A DNA stretch of 64,000 bases from Tetraselmis striata (GCA_006384855.1 VCJN01003572.1:62001-126000), one strand, 5' to 3'. Counted from the first letter of the stretch, positions 34,751-45,399 are shown. The notes: generated by a model not told the origin, from the letters alone. Made by a program: numbers and translations.

Positions 34751-36460
34751 AATCAATAAATCCACATGTCCCTATTTACCCTCAGAGGCATGGTCGGATC
34801 AGTGATGCACGTCAATGTTGATGCATCGATATCGAGGCTTGATGAACCAGCAGTCATCATCATCGATACAAGTTGCTGATTTTATTTAGCGTCCGATTTA
34901 TTTTCCAATGTATGGATTGTTACAATAATGGTTATTGGACCATGAATTTCGACTCGGGAGCCTAAAGGTCACTGTTTTGATTCCCACGCTGCTGTCAAGA
35001 ATTGATGCCTCAGGGGTTGGCGGGGGGGGGGGCAGACGAGGGGGGCGGAGAACGCAGTACTCGTGTAACAATACGCGAGAACGATATACTTTACGGCGGT
35101 GGATGCTGCTTATACAACATTGGCAACCACCTCGTCACATTGGGTCGAGGTTTTTCGTGACACATGTCGACTACGCACCAAACTCCCAGCCCGTCTCGTA
35201 ATTACACTGTAATACCATGTACCCATCATGTAATCTTTCCTGTAGTATGACACTTGTATGTAGTCATTCCGTGACGTACTCGTAATAAACTGCATCATAA
35301 AGTGCATACATGCGCATACCACACGTTCTCGCGACGCTGTATTTGCCGTGAACAACGGTTGCATCTGCCCCTTGAAGCCCGACAATCTCGCTGCGCTCTG
35401 GCCTAATCCGCGATAGCGCGCGCGCGGCAGTGCCAGTGAGCGGGTTCGCGGCATTGGGCAGCGAGGCGCGCGGCAGTGGGCAGGTGGAATAAATTATTTA
35501 CATCCGGTTTTGACCGGGACCGCCTCGGCGGCCGGCATGCTGCTCGCAAGTGGCGGCAGCGGCTACGGCGGCCCGGCGGCCGGCCCGCGAGCCGAACGCC
35601 CCACCGCCTGCCCTGGCTCCGGCACCACCCCGGCCATGTGCCAGCCCAACCTCCAGCCGCCGGCTTGGCGGGCTGCTTGGCCTTCTTGGCCGGGGGCTCC
35701 GGGCGACTGCCCTCGCTCGTCGACGTTGTCGCCGGGGACGGCTTGCGTGGCGGCCAGGTTCTTGACCGCGTTGGTGTTGTGCTTGATGATGCCGCCCGCC
35801 CTCTTGTGCTACTACGCCAGCACGCCCACCAAGCCGTGGAGCTTTGGCGACGCAGCGGTGCCCGATTATAGCGGCAGCGACACGATCTTGTTGCGCTGAA
35901 CAGTCGATACGATCGGCTTACCGCCGAACGGCTAGGGACTGGGCGGAAGTCTGACACAACAACTGCGAAAGTCAGTATGCGAGATGATTGCTTGTCGCGG
36001 CGGCGGTGGCTGTGTAATCGAACAAGTGCGGAAACAAACGCGACTCACGTGCAGCTTCCCAGTGCGGGGTGGTGGGCAGGAGATAGTCACTGGCGCTCCG
36101 GCTGCTGCGATGCATGGTAAACTGGCCGCGCGACTTGTAGCAATTCAGCCGGCGGTTTGAGGCTGTTGGCCGTTGCGGCGTCGTCACGGAGCGTGTGCTG
36201 AGGCGTTAAAAGTACGGTGTGGCGGAAGTGCCACATGTTACGGGTTGCCGCGCGAGCCGCGATGTGGGTACAATGTACTGTGGGGATGGGACATGCTACT
36301 GGTAGCCTTGAATTATGGACCGTGGGTAGCCGGGCACGCCAGTGCGACTACCGAGCCTAGCGAAAAAGTGGCGATTACACGGTAGATACGGCGATTACAA
36401 GCCCATTCCGTGGGATAATCACGATTACGGGCCATTACAGTGTAATAACGAGACAGGTTG
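34751..36460. other. Region without a supported gene
   Basis: A minus-strand text at about 35,830-35,560 in one frame contains AGGIIKHNTNAVKNLAATQA and PGDNVDERGQSPG, which looks protein-derived, but it is short and bounded by stops. At 36,370-36,450 GATTAC-containing words recur five times (GGCGATTACACGG, CGGCGATTACAAG, CACGATTACGGGCC). Confidence 0.35.
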
Positions 36461-36469
36461 GGAGGCTAG

Positions 36470-36827
36470 TGCCTTGGCTGGCCTTCCTTATGAGTGAGCC
36501 GCTACCCCGCCCGCTACAAGAGCCGCGCCCGTCCGGGCAGCTCACCGACCGGACGCGCCAAGCGTCTCGTGGTGACTGGCCGTCAAGGTTTATCACTGTG
36601 ATATTGTGCGCAACGGCGGCCGTCGCCGGTGAAACAGCCGCAGCCGCCTTGCCGCATTTATTTCCCTTGAATAAATCCGTGTTGACGGTACTGGTCGCCG
36701 TCAACCCTCCCGCACATACATGAGCCAGCCGCTACCCCGCCCTCTATACGAGGTACCCGTGGAACCCCCTACCCTCCACGTCCGTTGTTCTTCGAATGTG
36801 TGCCGTCTACTACGCTCATTGGCTACC
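36470..36827 (+). pseudogene. Family X fragment interrupted by the CACTA element (left part)
   Basis: Two starts of the family X type occur here: MSEPLPRPLQEPRPSGQ at 36,490 and MSQPLPRPLYEVPVEPP at 36,720. The second runs up to the transposon end at 36,827. Its continuation would be at 46,083. Confidence 0.4.
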
Positions 36828-36849
36828 ACTGTGAGATTCAGATGTGACG
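36828..36849 (+). repeat. Left terminal inverted repeat of the CACTA-like element
   Basis: 22 bp beginning CACTGTGAGATT, preceded by target duplication TAC. Confidence 0.9.
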
Positions 36850-37077
36850 TAAATGTGCCCTACTGGTGACGAACGACGACATACGGGGACGATACGGGAC
36901 GGACGAGGGACGTGGATTTCATACCCAGTAGCGACGACTATCGCGCGCGACCTGTAAAGTACTATATGAATTTCTCGTTTCCATAATTTCATCAAATTGA
37001 TATGCGCACGCGGGCTCGCGTGTCGCCCGCCGACGCGGAGCACCCGGGCTAAGTACAGGCGGATGTACGCACTCATT

Positions 37078-37205
37078 GCACATCGCCGCACATCGCTGAC
37101 CGCACATCGCTGACCGCTGACCCCGCGGTGTGCCGCGATGTGCGGCACGACGGGCGGAGGTGTGGGCGGATGTAGGTGGTACGGTAGGTGGTAGGCGGTA
37201 GGTGG
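37078..37205. repeat. Subterminal hairpin and TAGGTGG-type repeats
   Basis: GCCGCACATCGC (37,085) and GCGATGTGCGGC (37,134) form a 12-bp inverted repeat around direct repeats of CGCACATCGCTGAC. A run of GGTAGGTGG words follows to 37,205. Subterminal repeat clusters of this sort are usual transposase-binding regions in CACTA elements; that role is inferred. Confidence 0.5.
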
Positions 37206-37434
37206 TGTTCGTAGGTGCGCGTTTTAATGCAGCCGCCCTAACTGCTGATGATTGTGTAACGCCCCAGCACGCGCATGAAGTACGGGGTCGCCTCACGGTC
37301 ACCGCCGCTCACCGTTGAATCAAGCGCGGACAGCCGCGCACTCGCATCTGTGTTGCCTGCCGGTGGTGGGTTACATCCACCCCAACTCTCAACCCCCCCC
37401 CCCCCCCCCCCGCCCCCCGCGCGCGGCAGCAGGC

Positions 37435-38037
37435 ATGCCGGCAAAGGGATGGATAGCGAGTGTGTCGAAGGATGGCGTGTACACATGCAAGCACTGCCAC
37501 GGCATCGTGACGGGTAGTAGTGAAAGGACGGCGCGAGAGCGGCACTTCCGGAAATACCCGAACTGTAGCCACTCGTTGAAGCGTGCGGCTAAGTTGCGCC
37601 GCAAGGCCGCCTTATCACAAGCAGCAGCAGCAGGGGCGGCAGCAGCAGCAACAGCAACAGCAGCAACAAGCGCGGCAGCAGGAGTAGCTGCAGCCGTCGG
37701 AAACGGCCCGCCGGCGCCGGTCTCGGACGACGGCGGCTCGAAGGTGGACGATGTGATGGGCGTGGGGGAGGACCCCGTTGGCGAAGACGGTATGGACATC
37801 GACGCGCCTGCGTGGCCGCCGGCGGGCGTCGAACCCGCGATGAGGGCGTGATATGGAAAGGCGATCCCGGCGACTTCTACATGAAGGTCATCGCCAAGAA
37901 GTTCCGGGGAGTATGGCACTACGGCGTGATAACCGGCGTCGTTACCGAGTGGGTGTTGGAGGACTACGGCGGGGCGACCCAGTGGCGCGCTGTTTTCGAG
38001 GACGGTGACATTGTGGACCTTCTGCGTTCAGAGGTGA
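37435..38037 (+). CDS. Zinc-finger plus Tudor/PWWP-like transposon protein, N-terminal part, one frameshift
   Basis: Starts at ATG 37,435 just after a poly-C tract. The first frame gives MPAKGWIASVSKDGVYTCKH, then C-x2-C (TCKHCHG) and RERHFRKYPNCSH, a BED/C2H2-like Cys/His cluster, followed by an Ala-rich run and an acidic segment. It stops at 37,849-37,851. The overlapping frame continues with IAKKFRGVWHYGVITGVV, TQWRAVFEDGDIVDLLRSE: the W-YG-V and V-FEDGD pattern of a small Tudor-like chromatin-reader barrel. A good donor (GAG|GTGAGT) follows at 38,034. The join needs a one-base slip in GC-rich DNA near 37,812-37,850. Function inferred: DNA/chromatin targeting by the element's protein. Confidence 0.5.
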
Positions 38038-38239
38038 GTGGGCCCGGCCTGCGTGCTGGTGGCACCACTCAACTGCGGTTGTATGGAATCACACGCACCC
38101 GCCCGGTCGGCGTGGCAGGTTGTGGAGGCTATGGCGGCTGCCCAGGAGCACCCCCCTGTGGATGCGGACGGGGAGGCTCGCTTGGTAACCGTCCATCAAG
38201 GCGATGACTTGTCCAGTGAATCACGCACCTTGCCCGGCG

Positions 38240-38917
38240 TGCGTTCAACACAACCCGGCTGGCGGAGGCCAAGCAGAACACTGGCTGCCATGGCGTGTGC
38301 CATGTGCATGTGGTCCTGGGCTATGTCAGCATGATCAACCTCTTCCCCCTCGCGCCGTTCCACCTGTTTTTTTTTGGCTTGGGAAGGGACTTCTGGAGGA
38401 AATTTGTCACCGTGCAGGGCCACATTGGATTCCGAGCTATGAAGCAGGAAGACCGGCGCCAGGCTTTAGTCCCGATACCCAGCAACTTTGAACGCGGGTT
38501 GCGCCCTTCGTTTGCAGTGTCCAAGAATCGAAAGGTAACCCCCCCCCCCCCCCCGGGCGTGGGCGTGGGCGTGGGCGTGGGCGTGGGCGTGACGGCATTC
38601 CCCTCCATGACTGCAGGGTCAGGCAAGGTGACGGTGCAGTCCGGCTGGGTCATGGAGGACTGCTTGCACCACATGGAAACGTTTTCCATTCTTAACGCCG
38701 GTCCGCTGCTCGAGGAGGCCCGGGTGAAGGCGATCATGACCGAGAAGGAGCTTCGCGTCCCCAGGCGGTGCTTGGGCACATGTACAAGCGCATGCAAGGA
38801 GCTGCGTGGTTCGTCACGCGGTGGGGGTTGCAGAATGTGGTGACGGAGGAGGACGGCCCCGAGCGCAAGGCGCAGGTGGACGCACTCACTAGGGAGGGGA
38901 GGACTCGATACCCCGCG
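38240..38917 (+). CDS. CACTA transposase-like exons (fragmentary)
   Basis: Three pieces. 38,240-38,535 reads RAFNTTRLAEAKQNTG, HVHVVLGYVSMINLFPLAPF, HLFFFGLGRDFWRKF and IPSNFERGLRPSFAVSKN to a donor before the poly-C at 38,540. From the acceptor at 38,637 (GTGCAG|TCC) it reads SGWVMEDCLHHMETFSILN and LLEEARVKAIMTEKE. After an acceptor near 38,764 it reads AVLGHMYKRMQGAAWFVTRW and runs into the minisatellite. The pattern P-x-HL-x3-G-x5-W followed by MEDxLHxxETFS is what I remember from CACTA-related transposases of algae. No complete DDE triad can be traced. Confidence 0.45.
38540..38591. repeat. Poly-C tract followed by (GGGCGT)n
   Basis: Sixteen C, then about six copies of GGGCGT, inside a probable intron of the transposase-like gene. 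Confidence 0.95.
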
Positions 38918-40668
38918 CGGCGCCAAGGCGCGGCGGCCGGGGCAGCGCGGCGCCAAGGCGCGGCGGGCGGGGCAGCGCGGCGCCAAGGCGCGGCGGCCGG
39001 GGCAGCGCGGCGCCAAGGCGCGGCGGCCGGGGCAGCGCGGCGCCAAGGCGCGGCGGCCGGGGCAGCGCGGCGCCAAGGCGCGGCGGCCGGGGCAGCGCGG
39101 CGCCAAGGCGCGGCGGCCGGGGCAGCGCGGCGGCCGGGGCAGCGCGGCGCCAAGGCGCGGCGGCCGGGGCAGCGCGGCGCCAAGGCGCGGCGGCCGGGGC
39201 AGCGCGGCGCCAAGGTGCGGCGGCCGGGGCAGCGCGGCGCCAAGGCGCGGCGGCCGGGGCAGCGCGGCGCCAAGGCGCGGCGGCCGGGGCAGCGCGGCGC
39301 CAAGGCGCGGCGGCCGGGGCAGCGCGGCGCCAAGGCGCGGCGGCCGGGGCAGCGCGGCGCCAAGGCGCGGCGGCCGGGGCAGCGCGGCGCCAAGGCGCGG
39401 CGGCCGGGGCAGCGCGGCGGCCGGGGCAGCGCGGCGCCAAGGCGCGGCGGCCGGGGCAGCGCGGCGCCAAGGCGCGGCGGCCGGGGCAGCGCGGCGCCAA
39501 GGTGCGGCGGCCGGGGGAGCGCGGCGCCAAGGCGCGGCGGCCGGGGCAGCGCGGCGCCAAGGCGCGGCGGCCGGGGCAGCGCGGCGCCAAGGCGCGGCGG
39601 CCGGGGCAGCGCGGCGCCAAGGCGCGGCGGCCGGGGCAGCGCGGCGCCAAGGCGCGGCGGCCGGGGCAGCGCGGCGCCAAGGCGCGGCGGCCGGGGCAGC
39701 GCGGCGGCCGGGGCAGCGCGGCGCCAAGGCGCGGCGGCCGGGGCAGCGCGGCGCCAAGGCGCGGCGGCCGGGGCAGCGCGGCGGCCGGGGCAGCGCGGCG
39801 CCAAGGCGCGGCGGCCGGGGCAGCGCGGCGCCAAGGCGCGGCGGCCGGGGCAGCGCGGCGCCAAGGTGCGGCGGCCGGGGCAGCGCGGCGCCAAGGCGCG
39901 GCGGCCGGGGCAGCGCGGCGGCCGGGGCAGCGCGGCGCCAAGGCGCGGCAGCCGGGGCAGCGCGGCGCCAAGGCGCGGCGGCCGGGGCAGCGCGGCGGCC
40001 GGGGCAGCGCGGCGCCAAGGCGCGGCGGCCGGGGCAGCGCGGCGCCAAGGCGCGGCGGCCGGGGCAGCGCGGCGCCAAGGCGCGGCGGCCGGGGGAGCGC
40101 GGCGCCAAGGCGCGGCGGCCGGGGCAGCGCGGCGCCAAGGCGCGGCGGCCGGGGCAGCGCGGCGGCCGTGGCAGTGCGGCGCCAAGGCGCGGCGGCCGGG
40201 GCAGCGCGGCGGCCGTGGCAGTGCGGCGCCAAGGTGCGGCGGCCGGGGCAGCGCGGCGCCAAGGCGCGGCGGCCGGGGCAGCGCGGCGGCCGGGGCAGCG
40301 CGGCGCCAAGGCGCGGCAGCCGGGGCAGCGCGGCGCCAAGGCGCGGCGGCCGGGGCAGCGCGGCGGCCGGGGCAGCGCGGCGCCAAGACAGCGGCGGCCG
40401 GGGCAGCGCGGCGCCAAGGCGCGGCGGCCGGGGCAGCGCGGCGCCAAGGCGCGGCGGCCGGGGGAGCGCGGCGCCAAGGCGCGGCGGCCGGGGCAGCGCG
40501 GCGCCAAGGCGCGGCGGCCGGGGCAGCGCGGCGGCCGTGGCAGTGCGGCGCCAAGGCGCGGCGGCCGGGGCAGCGCGGCGGCCGTGGCAGCGCGGCGCCA
40601 AGGCGCGGCGGCCGGGGCAGCGCGGCGCCAAGGCGCGGCGGCCGGGGCAGCGCGGCGCCAAGACAGCG
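38918..40668. repeat. GC-rich minisatellite, 30-bp monomer with interspersed 17-bp half units
   Basis: About 55 monomers. A full unit consists of GGCGCCAAGGCGC followed by GGCGGCCGGGGCAGCGC; the 17-bp second half also occurs alone many times. Variants (AAGGTGCGG, CGGGGGAGC, CCGTGGCAGTG, CAAGACAGCG) recur in blocks of the same order, showing segmental duplication within the array. Neither unit contains a stop in any frame, so all six frames stay open and yield spurious proteins of several hundred residues on both strands. In the sense frame it extends the last transposase-like exon by Arg/Gly/Ala/Gln-rich repeats up to the stop at 40,838-40,840 in one frame. Confidence 0.97.
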
Positions 40669-41061
40669 CATACAGCGGAATCGGCGGAAAGGGATGCATT
40701 ACAAGCTGTGGACGGCAGCCGCTGAAAACTATGCGGTCATGCCGCAACAACCCCAGCACTGGCTTCTGGATACCTCTGATCTGGCTGACGGCGGCGGGCT
40801 GCGGGATGCAGGGCCGCATGACAGGTGGCGGTGCTGGTGAGCCCGCAGAGTCTGCATGCGGCGGAGGCGGCGCAGCCGCATAGGCACTAGACAATGCTCT
40901 GAAGCGAGCCCCAATTGTCTGCCCAGCGCCTGCCCCAATGTAACGCACCAGCTTGGCAGCAATTGGCAGCTCTTTTGCCCCCCCTCCACCCCACAGACAC
41001 ACTACCAATACCAGTTTCTCATCCCGGCGGGCAGTTGATGCGTATACCCAGGCTTGTGCGT

Positions 41062-41093
41062 ACGCGGTGCGGGGGGGGGGGGGGGGGGGGGGG
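41062..41093. repeat. Poly-G tract
   Basis: A run of more than 20 G. Confidence 0.95.
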
Positions 41094-41254
41094 GAATCAC
41101 TGTAGCTAAGCTAGTGATGTGAGATATGAGTGCAGCAACAGATATTGTGCAAGATATAATACGATGGCATGCAAGCGGGTCCCCGCTCTTCCACAATCAT
41201 TGGCCCTGCTCCCTCTTGCCCCGCCCCCGGTGCCCTTTAGCTGCTCTTAGCATC

Positions 41255-41570
41255 CCGAGTGGGATGGGCGGGGCAGCGGTTGCTACCGAGTGAGGCGTAG
41301 CATCGTTTGCAGTAGCAACGCAGCCTTTCCGGTGTGACGCCGCCTGGATGTAACCCAGCAGTACGCGCAAAGTGCAAGTGCAAGCTGCTGATGGCGGGGA
41401 TCCCGCGCGGGGGGGGGGGGGGGGGGGGCAGCGGCTGTGGGATAGGCGCGGCAGCGGTTGCTACAGAGTGAGGCGTCGCATCGTTTGCAGTAGCAACGCA
41501 GCCTTTCCGGTTGCATAGTGTGACGCAGCCTGGATGTAACCCAGCAGTACGCGCAAAGTGCAAGTGTTAC
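41255..41570. repeat. Tandem duplication of about 180 bp
   Basis: GGCAGCGGTTGCTAC(C/A)GAGTGAGGCGT.. to GTACGCGCAAAGTGCAAGTG occurs twice (starts near 41,270 and 41,450). The copies are separated by a poly-G tract at 41,411-41,428 and differ by an 8-base insertion in the second. Confidence 0.9.
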
Positions 41571-41608
41571 ACGTCCGTGTGCCCCACCCAATGACATTGC
41601 GCCCGACC

Positions 41609-42238
41609 TCACTGACGGCATGTCTCGCTCTCCTTCAGCTCCTGGGCCGTCCGCCGCCTCACCCTGCGCACCCTACCAGCCGCGCGTGCCTTCTCGGAAG
41701 CCTCACACACGGCGGCGCGAGTCGCGTCGTGGAACGCGTCCCTGACATGGCGGAACTCCGCCCTCTTCGTGGCCGTGGTCAGGCAGGGGACTGCCCGCTG
41801 ATGGGTCGCCATGCATGGGTAATTGGGGCCGCACAAAGCCGGGGTGCCGTCGCAGCAACACTCCCAGTCCGTCCGTTGGCCGCAGTCCACGCATGACGGG
41901 CGTCCGGCCAGGACACGCACATGATAGGGCATGTGGCCGCCTCCCGCCACTGCTCGTAGTGCTCCGGTCAACATGGCGACGAGCAAGTCGGCATGTCCCG
42001 CAGGTGGCTGCGGGGCGGGTGGCGCGAGCGCAGCCTCGCTCGCCTCGACAACCCCCTCAGCCCGATCAGTCGCCTCGACCACGGCCTCCTCCGCCTCCTG
42101 ACGCGGCGCACCAGGCGCATCATTGTCGCCTGGCAGGGCGTCCCCCCCCGCAACGGCGCCGTCGGCGGTGGCCGACGCCGTCGTGGCGGGGTGTTGTGAG
42201 GAGGTGGCCCTAGACATAGGTGGGGCCGGCACCGCCAT
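41609..42238 (-). CDS. Cys-rich zinc-binding ORF inside the CACTA element
   Basis: 209 codons from ATG at 42,238. The first 120 residues are Ala/Glu-rich (EAEEAVVEATDRAEGVVEAS). A dense Cys cluster follows: PSCVDCGQRTDWECCCDG, LCGPNYPCMATHQRAVPC, eight Cys plus a His, then a basic helix (FRHVRDAFHDATRAAV) and tail RVRRVRRRTAQEL. The spacing suggests a small zinc-coordinating module; no family name is certain. It is transcribed toward the transposase-like gene and stands head to head with the ORF at 42,503, about 265 bp away. Confidence 0.5.
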   Translation of the reverse strand: MAVPAPPMSRATSSQHPATTASATADGAVAGGDALPGDNDAPGAPRQEAEEAVVEATDRAEGVVEASEAALAPPAPQPPAGHADLLVAMLTGALRAVAGGGHMPYHVRVLAGRPSCVDCGQRTDWECCCDGTPALCGPNYPCMATHQRAVPCLTTATKRAEFRHVRDAFHDATRAAVCEASEKARAAGRVRRVRRRTAQELKESETCRQ

Positions 42239-42502
42239 GTGTTGCTCCACATGCGGTGCGGTTCCTGACGCGACAGCTCCGTCGCACCAGTACCGGCGCC
42301 GGCACCCCACGCACGCCTGCTGGGCTTACCACCAACCGGCATGTTTCCTTTGGGAGGCGGTTCATCCGCGTCGGAGGTGAGCGGCGGTGCCTGTGTGGGT
42401 GTGGATACTGCCCGGCCATTAGGGCTCCCGCCGTCTGTCGCTCCGCCGACCCACGCCGCGGCGTGTGCTGCGACCCGCATAGTCGCCTCGAATATAATAT
42501 AC

Positions 42503-42817
42503 ATGACGCGGGGACGGGGGGGGATTCGTGCGTTTCGTATGTCGGCGGAAAGGCGTGCGAAGCTGCGGCTGGCGAAGGTGGTGGAAGTAAGCGTGGCGGC
42601 GTCGGCGGCGTATTACCGTGCGTGCATGCGTGCGCAATCCCGCGGCAGCAAGCGCCGGACTCGGCGTGTGCCAGCGGCAGAGCTGCGAAGCCATGGACAC
42701 GGTACGGGATGCCAAGTCTGGCTAAGCAACTGCCGAGGCTGGCGGCTTAACCCCCATGTCCGGCGGTTGAGGGACGGAAAGTGCGTAGAAGTTGATCGGG
42801 AAAAAGCGGGCATATAA
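42503..42817 (+). CDS. Small basic ORF, divergent partner of the Cys-rich ORF
   Basis: 104 codons from ATG: MTRGRGGIRAFRMSAERRAK, then AAYYRACMRAQSRGSKRRTR and RRLRDGKCVEVDREKAGI. Very Arg/Lys-rich. No domain recognised; may be a transposon accessory protein or a chance ORF in GC-rich DNA. Confidence 0.3.
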   Translation: MTRGRGGIRAFRMSAERRAKLRLAKVVEVSVAASAAYYRACMRAQSRGSKRRTRRVPAAELRSHGHGTGCQVWLSNCRGWRLNPHVRRLRDGKCVEVDREKAGI

Positions 42818-42965
42818 GCCTGGCTGTGCTAGGTTCCTATTAAGTAATGGCGGTTTGTGCTAAGTAATTCTTAGGGGTAGACCATGCAGCGCAGGTAGGG
42901 GGCGGTATAAATGAGGCCGGGCACATATACTGCTCCACGAAACGACACTGTCGCACGTGTAGTTG

Positions 42966-43112
42966 AATAGACGCCCCCCCCCCCCCCCCCCCGCCGGGTC
43001 GGCCCGCCGGGTCGGCCCGCCGACCCGCCACGGCATGTAATATTTGTCATGCATCGCCGGGGTATGTGTGAGTGGATGCCCCGCCGCCACATCCCCCCCC
43101 CACCCCCCCCAT
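42966..43112. repeat. Poly-C tracts and GGGTCGGCCCGCC direct repeat
   Basis: C runs at about 42,966-42,982 and 43,093-43,110 with two copies of CCGGGTCGGCCCG between. Confidence 0.85.
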
Positions 43113-43240
43113 TTACACTTGTGCACTCATTAAGTTTGGGCTGGTTTCGGAGCAGTACATGTACGTATGTATATACATACAATGGAACGTAGGACCTGCG
43201 CGGAAAGAGGGGGGGCTGGCGGAATGCGTTGGGGGTGCGT

Positions 43241-44355
43241 AGAGTAGCGTGTTGGTGAGATTCGGGGTGCATCGGACGCCGGATGCCCATCCACCCAGCG
43301 TAAAAGACGCCTACGTAATATTCACACTATATATATTCACACGCAAATGTGTGAAAGCCGGACATTCCGTGCCGGATGGGTGGGAATACGGCGTCCGATG
43401 CAGCCAAAACCCCAGCAACACGCTATTCTGTGCACCGCCAATGCACTCCGCCAGCACCGCCTCATTCTCTGTCGATTTCGAAAACGCCTTCACATTACCC
43501 ACCGCTAATTGCAATTGCCACCGTGTAATGTTGTCACGATGTGCGCACACAACAACACTTACTACCGGTTCCGACGCGGATGGAGGCGAGGCTTGCGGAG
43601 TGCGTTGGGGGTGCGTAGAGTAGCGTGCTGCAAATAATTGGGGTGCATCGGACGCCGGATGCCCACCCACCCGGCGTAAAAGACGCGTAATATTCACACT
43701 TTATTAACACACAAATGTGTGAAAACCGGACATTCCGTGCCGGATGGGTGGGAATACGGCGTCCGATGCAGCCAAAACCCCAGCAACACGCTATTCTGTG
43801 CACCGCCAATGCACTCCGCCAGCACCGCCACATTCTCTGTCGATTTCGAAAACGCCTTCACATTGTCCACCGCTAATTGCAATTGCCACCGTGTAATGTT
43901 GTCACGATGTGCGCACACAACAACACTTACTACCGGTTCCGACGCGGATGGAGGCGAGGCTTGCGGAGTGCGTTGGGGGTGCGTAGAGTAGCGTGCTGCA
44001 AATAATTGGGGTGCATCGGACGCCGGATGCCCATCCACCCGGCGTAAAAGACGCGTAATATTCACACTGCTTTATTAACACACAAATGTGTGAAAACCGG
44101 ACATTCCGTGCCGGATGGGTGGGAATACGGCGTCCGATGCAGCCAAAACCCCAGCAACACGCTATTCTGTGCACCGCCAATGCACTCCGCCAGCACCGCC
44201 TCATTCTCTGTCGATTTCGAAAACGCCTTCACATTATCCACCGCTAATAATTGCAATTGCCACCGTGTAATGTTGTCACGATGTGCGCACACAACAACAC
44301 TTACTACCGGTTCCGACGCGGATGGAGGCGAGGCTTGCGGAGTGCACTTGCGGTG
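43241..44355. repeat. Three tandem copies of a 370-bp unit with an internal inverted repeat
   Basis: Units start at AGAGTAGCGT at 43,241, 43,617 and 43,985 (periods 376 and 368). They are about 95% identical by eye, with small indels such as TATATATATTC against TTATT and a TAA insertion in the third. Each contains GCATCGGACGCC and, about 110 bases on, GGCGTCCGATGC, with further pairing inward (CCCACCCA against TGGGTGGG), so each unit can form a long hairpin. The ORFs through it repeat with the array and are not genes. Confidence 0.95.
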
Positions 44356-44461
44356 CACAGACTAGCGGGAGACTAGACCCATTGTCGCTTATTTACAAGC
44401 ACGGGCGGTGCTGCCAGACCTGATCGTCTACGGCCGATATAATATTCACACTATATTAACA

Positions 44462-44520
44462 TCGGTGCACACCGCCGCACACCGCCGCACACCGCCGCAC
44501 ACCGCCGCACAACGCTGCGC
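44462..44520. repeat. CACACCGCCG short tandem repeat
   Basis: Five near-perfect 10-base units. Similar CGCACA(T)CGC words occur near the other end of the element at 37,080. Confidence 0.85.
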
Positions 44521-44749
44521 GCGCACATTCGTCGCACACATTATCCCGGATTCACTCGCCGTATCCATTACGCCGTGCTACTTCAACAATAAACATTGCG
44601 AAATTACACCGACACAATGCCGCACCGACTAGCTCTTGACAATACGTGCATATAAATAGTAGTGGCGCGCTGCTCCTCGCCTCCAATGTGTCGTTGACTG
44701 CTGCGGAAGGCGGTCGTCGACTGGGTGTTAGTTTCTCCACCTCGGCCGC

Positions 44750-44784
44750 CCCCCCCCCCCCCCCCCCCGCCCCCCCCCCCCCCC
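44750..44784. repeat. Poly-C tract
   Basis: Thirty-three C in a 34-base run interrupted by one G. Confidence 0.95.
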
Positions 44785-45167
44785 TTCACCGCTCACAGCG
44801 CCATGGCCGACCTCGCCCCCCCGGGCAAAAGTGGGCGGCGAGCCTTGTTGTCTCGCGTGTCCGCGCCGCCGGCATCGAGGAGGACGAGAAAGACATGAGG
44901 AAACCCGTGACAAGGTGGGCGCGCAACAAAACACTCCATCCTCCGCATTAGCACGCACCCACTCGCTCGTGGCTAACTTGTGCCGCGCGCAGGTTCGTCC
45001 GGGAGCGCCGTAAGGCCCACCTCAACGCCAAGGCTTCCACAGTGCCAGCGGCGCAACTCGTGGTGGCCGAGGAGGCCGCATCCTCAGCCGCTTAAAGGCG
45101 AAACGATTGTGGCTTGTTGTGGGTGTCTGGGCACAGGGGGCGTCCCGACGCGAAGGTAAGGAAGCTC

Positions 45168-45389
45168 ATGGCGGCGTCGTCGACGGCACAGCCTCCCGGG
45201 GTGGTGAAGACACTGACGGATGACAAGAAGCGGAAGAGGCCAGTGAAGAAACGCCGAGGTAAGAAACTGACGGTCGCGGAGTCGGAGGCGGAGTCGGAGG
45301 CGCAGGCGGAGGCGGAGGCGGAGGCGGAGGCAGCGAGATCGTCGAAGCGGAGGGTCCCCCGGGCACGCAAGAACAAGAACAAGCAGTAG
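45168..45389 (+). CDS. Small basic-acidic ORF at the 3' side of the CACTA element
   Basis: 73 codons from ATG: KKRKRPVKKRRGKKLTVAES, then alternating Glu/Ala (AESEAESEAQAEAEAEAEAA) and a basic end RRVPRARKNKNKQ. It has bipartite nuclear-localisation character. A coding-like text in another frame upstream (about 44,995-45,094, RRKAHLNAKASTVPAAQL) may be an earlier exon. Function unknown. Confidence 0.35.
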   Translation: MAASSTAQPPGVVKTLTDDKKRKRPVKKRRGKKLTVAESEAESEAQAEAEAEAEAARSSKRRVPRARKNKNKQ

Positions 45390-45399
45390 CCCCCGCCCC

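Noticed and set aside
38321-41008. 895-codon minus-strand ORF (and several others of 400-690 codons) across the minisatellite
   Set aside because: The repeat units contain no stop in any frame, so long ORFs are forced by composition; only the short non-repeat part at the plus-strand 5' side has coding character.
43249-44365. Three homologous genes of 90-130 codons
   Set aside because: They are the same frame through the 370-bp tandem repeat, lack a consistent ATG and are equally open on the other strand.
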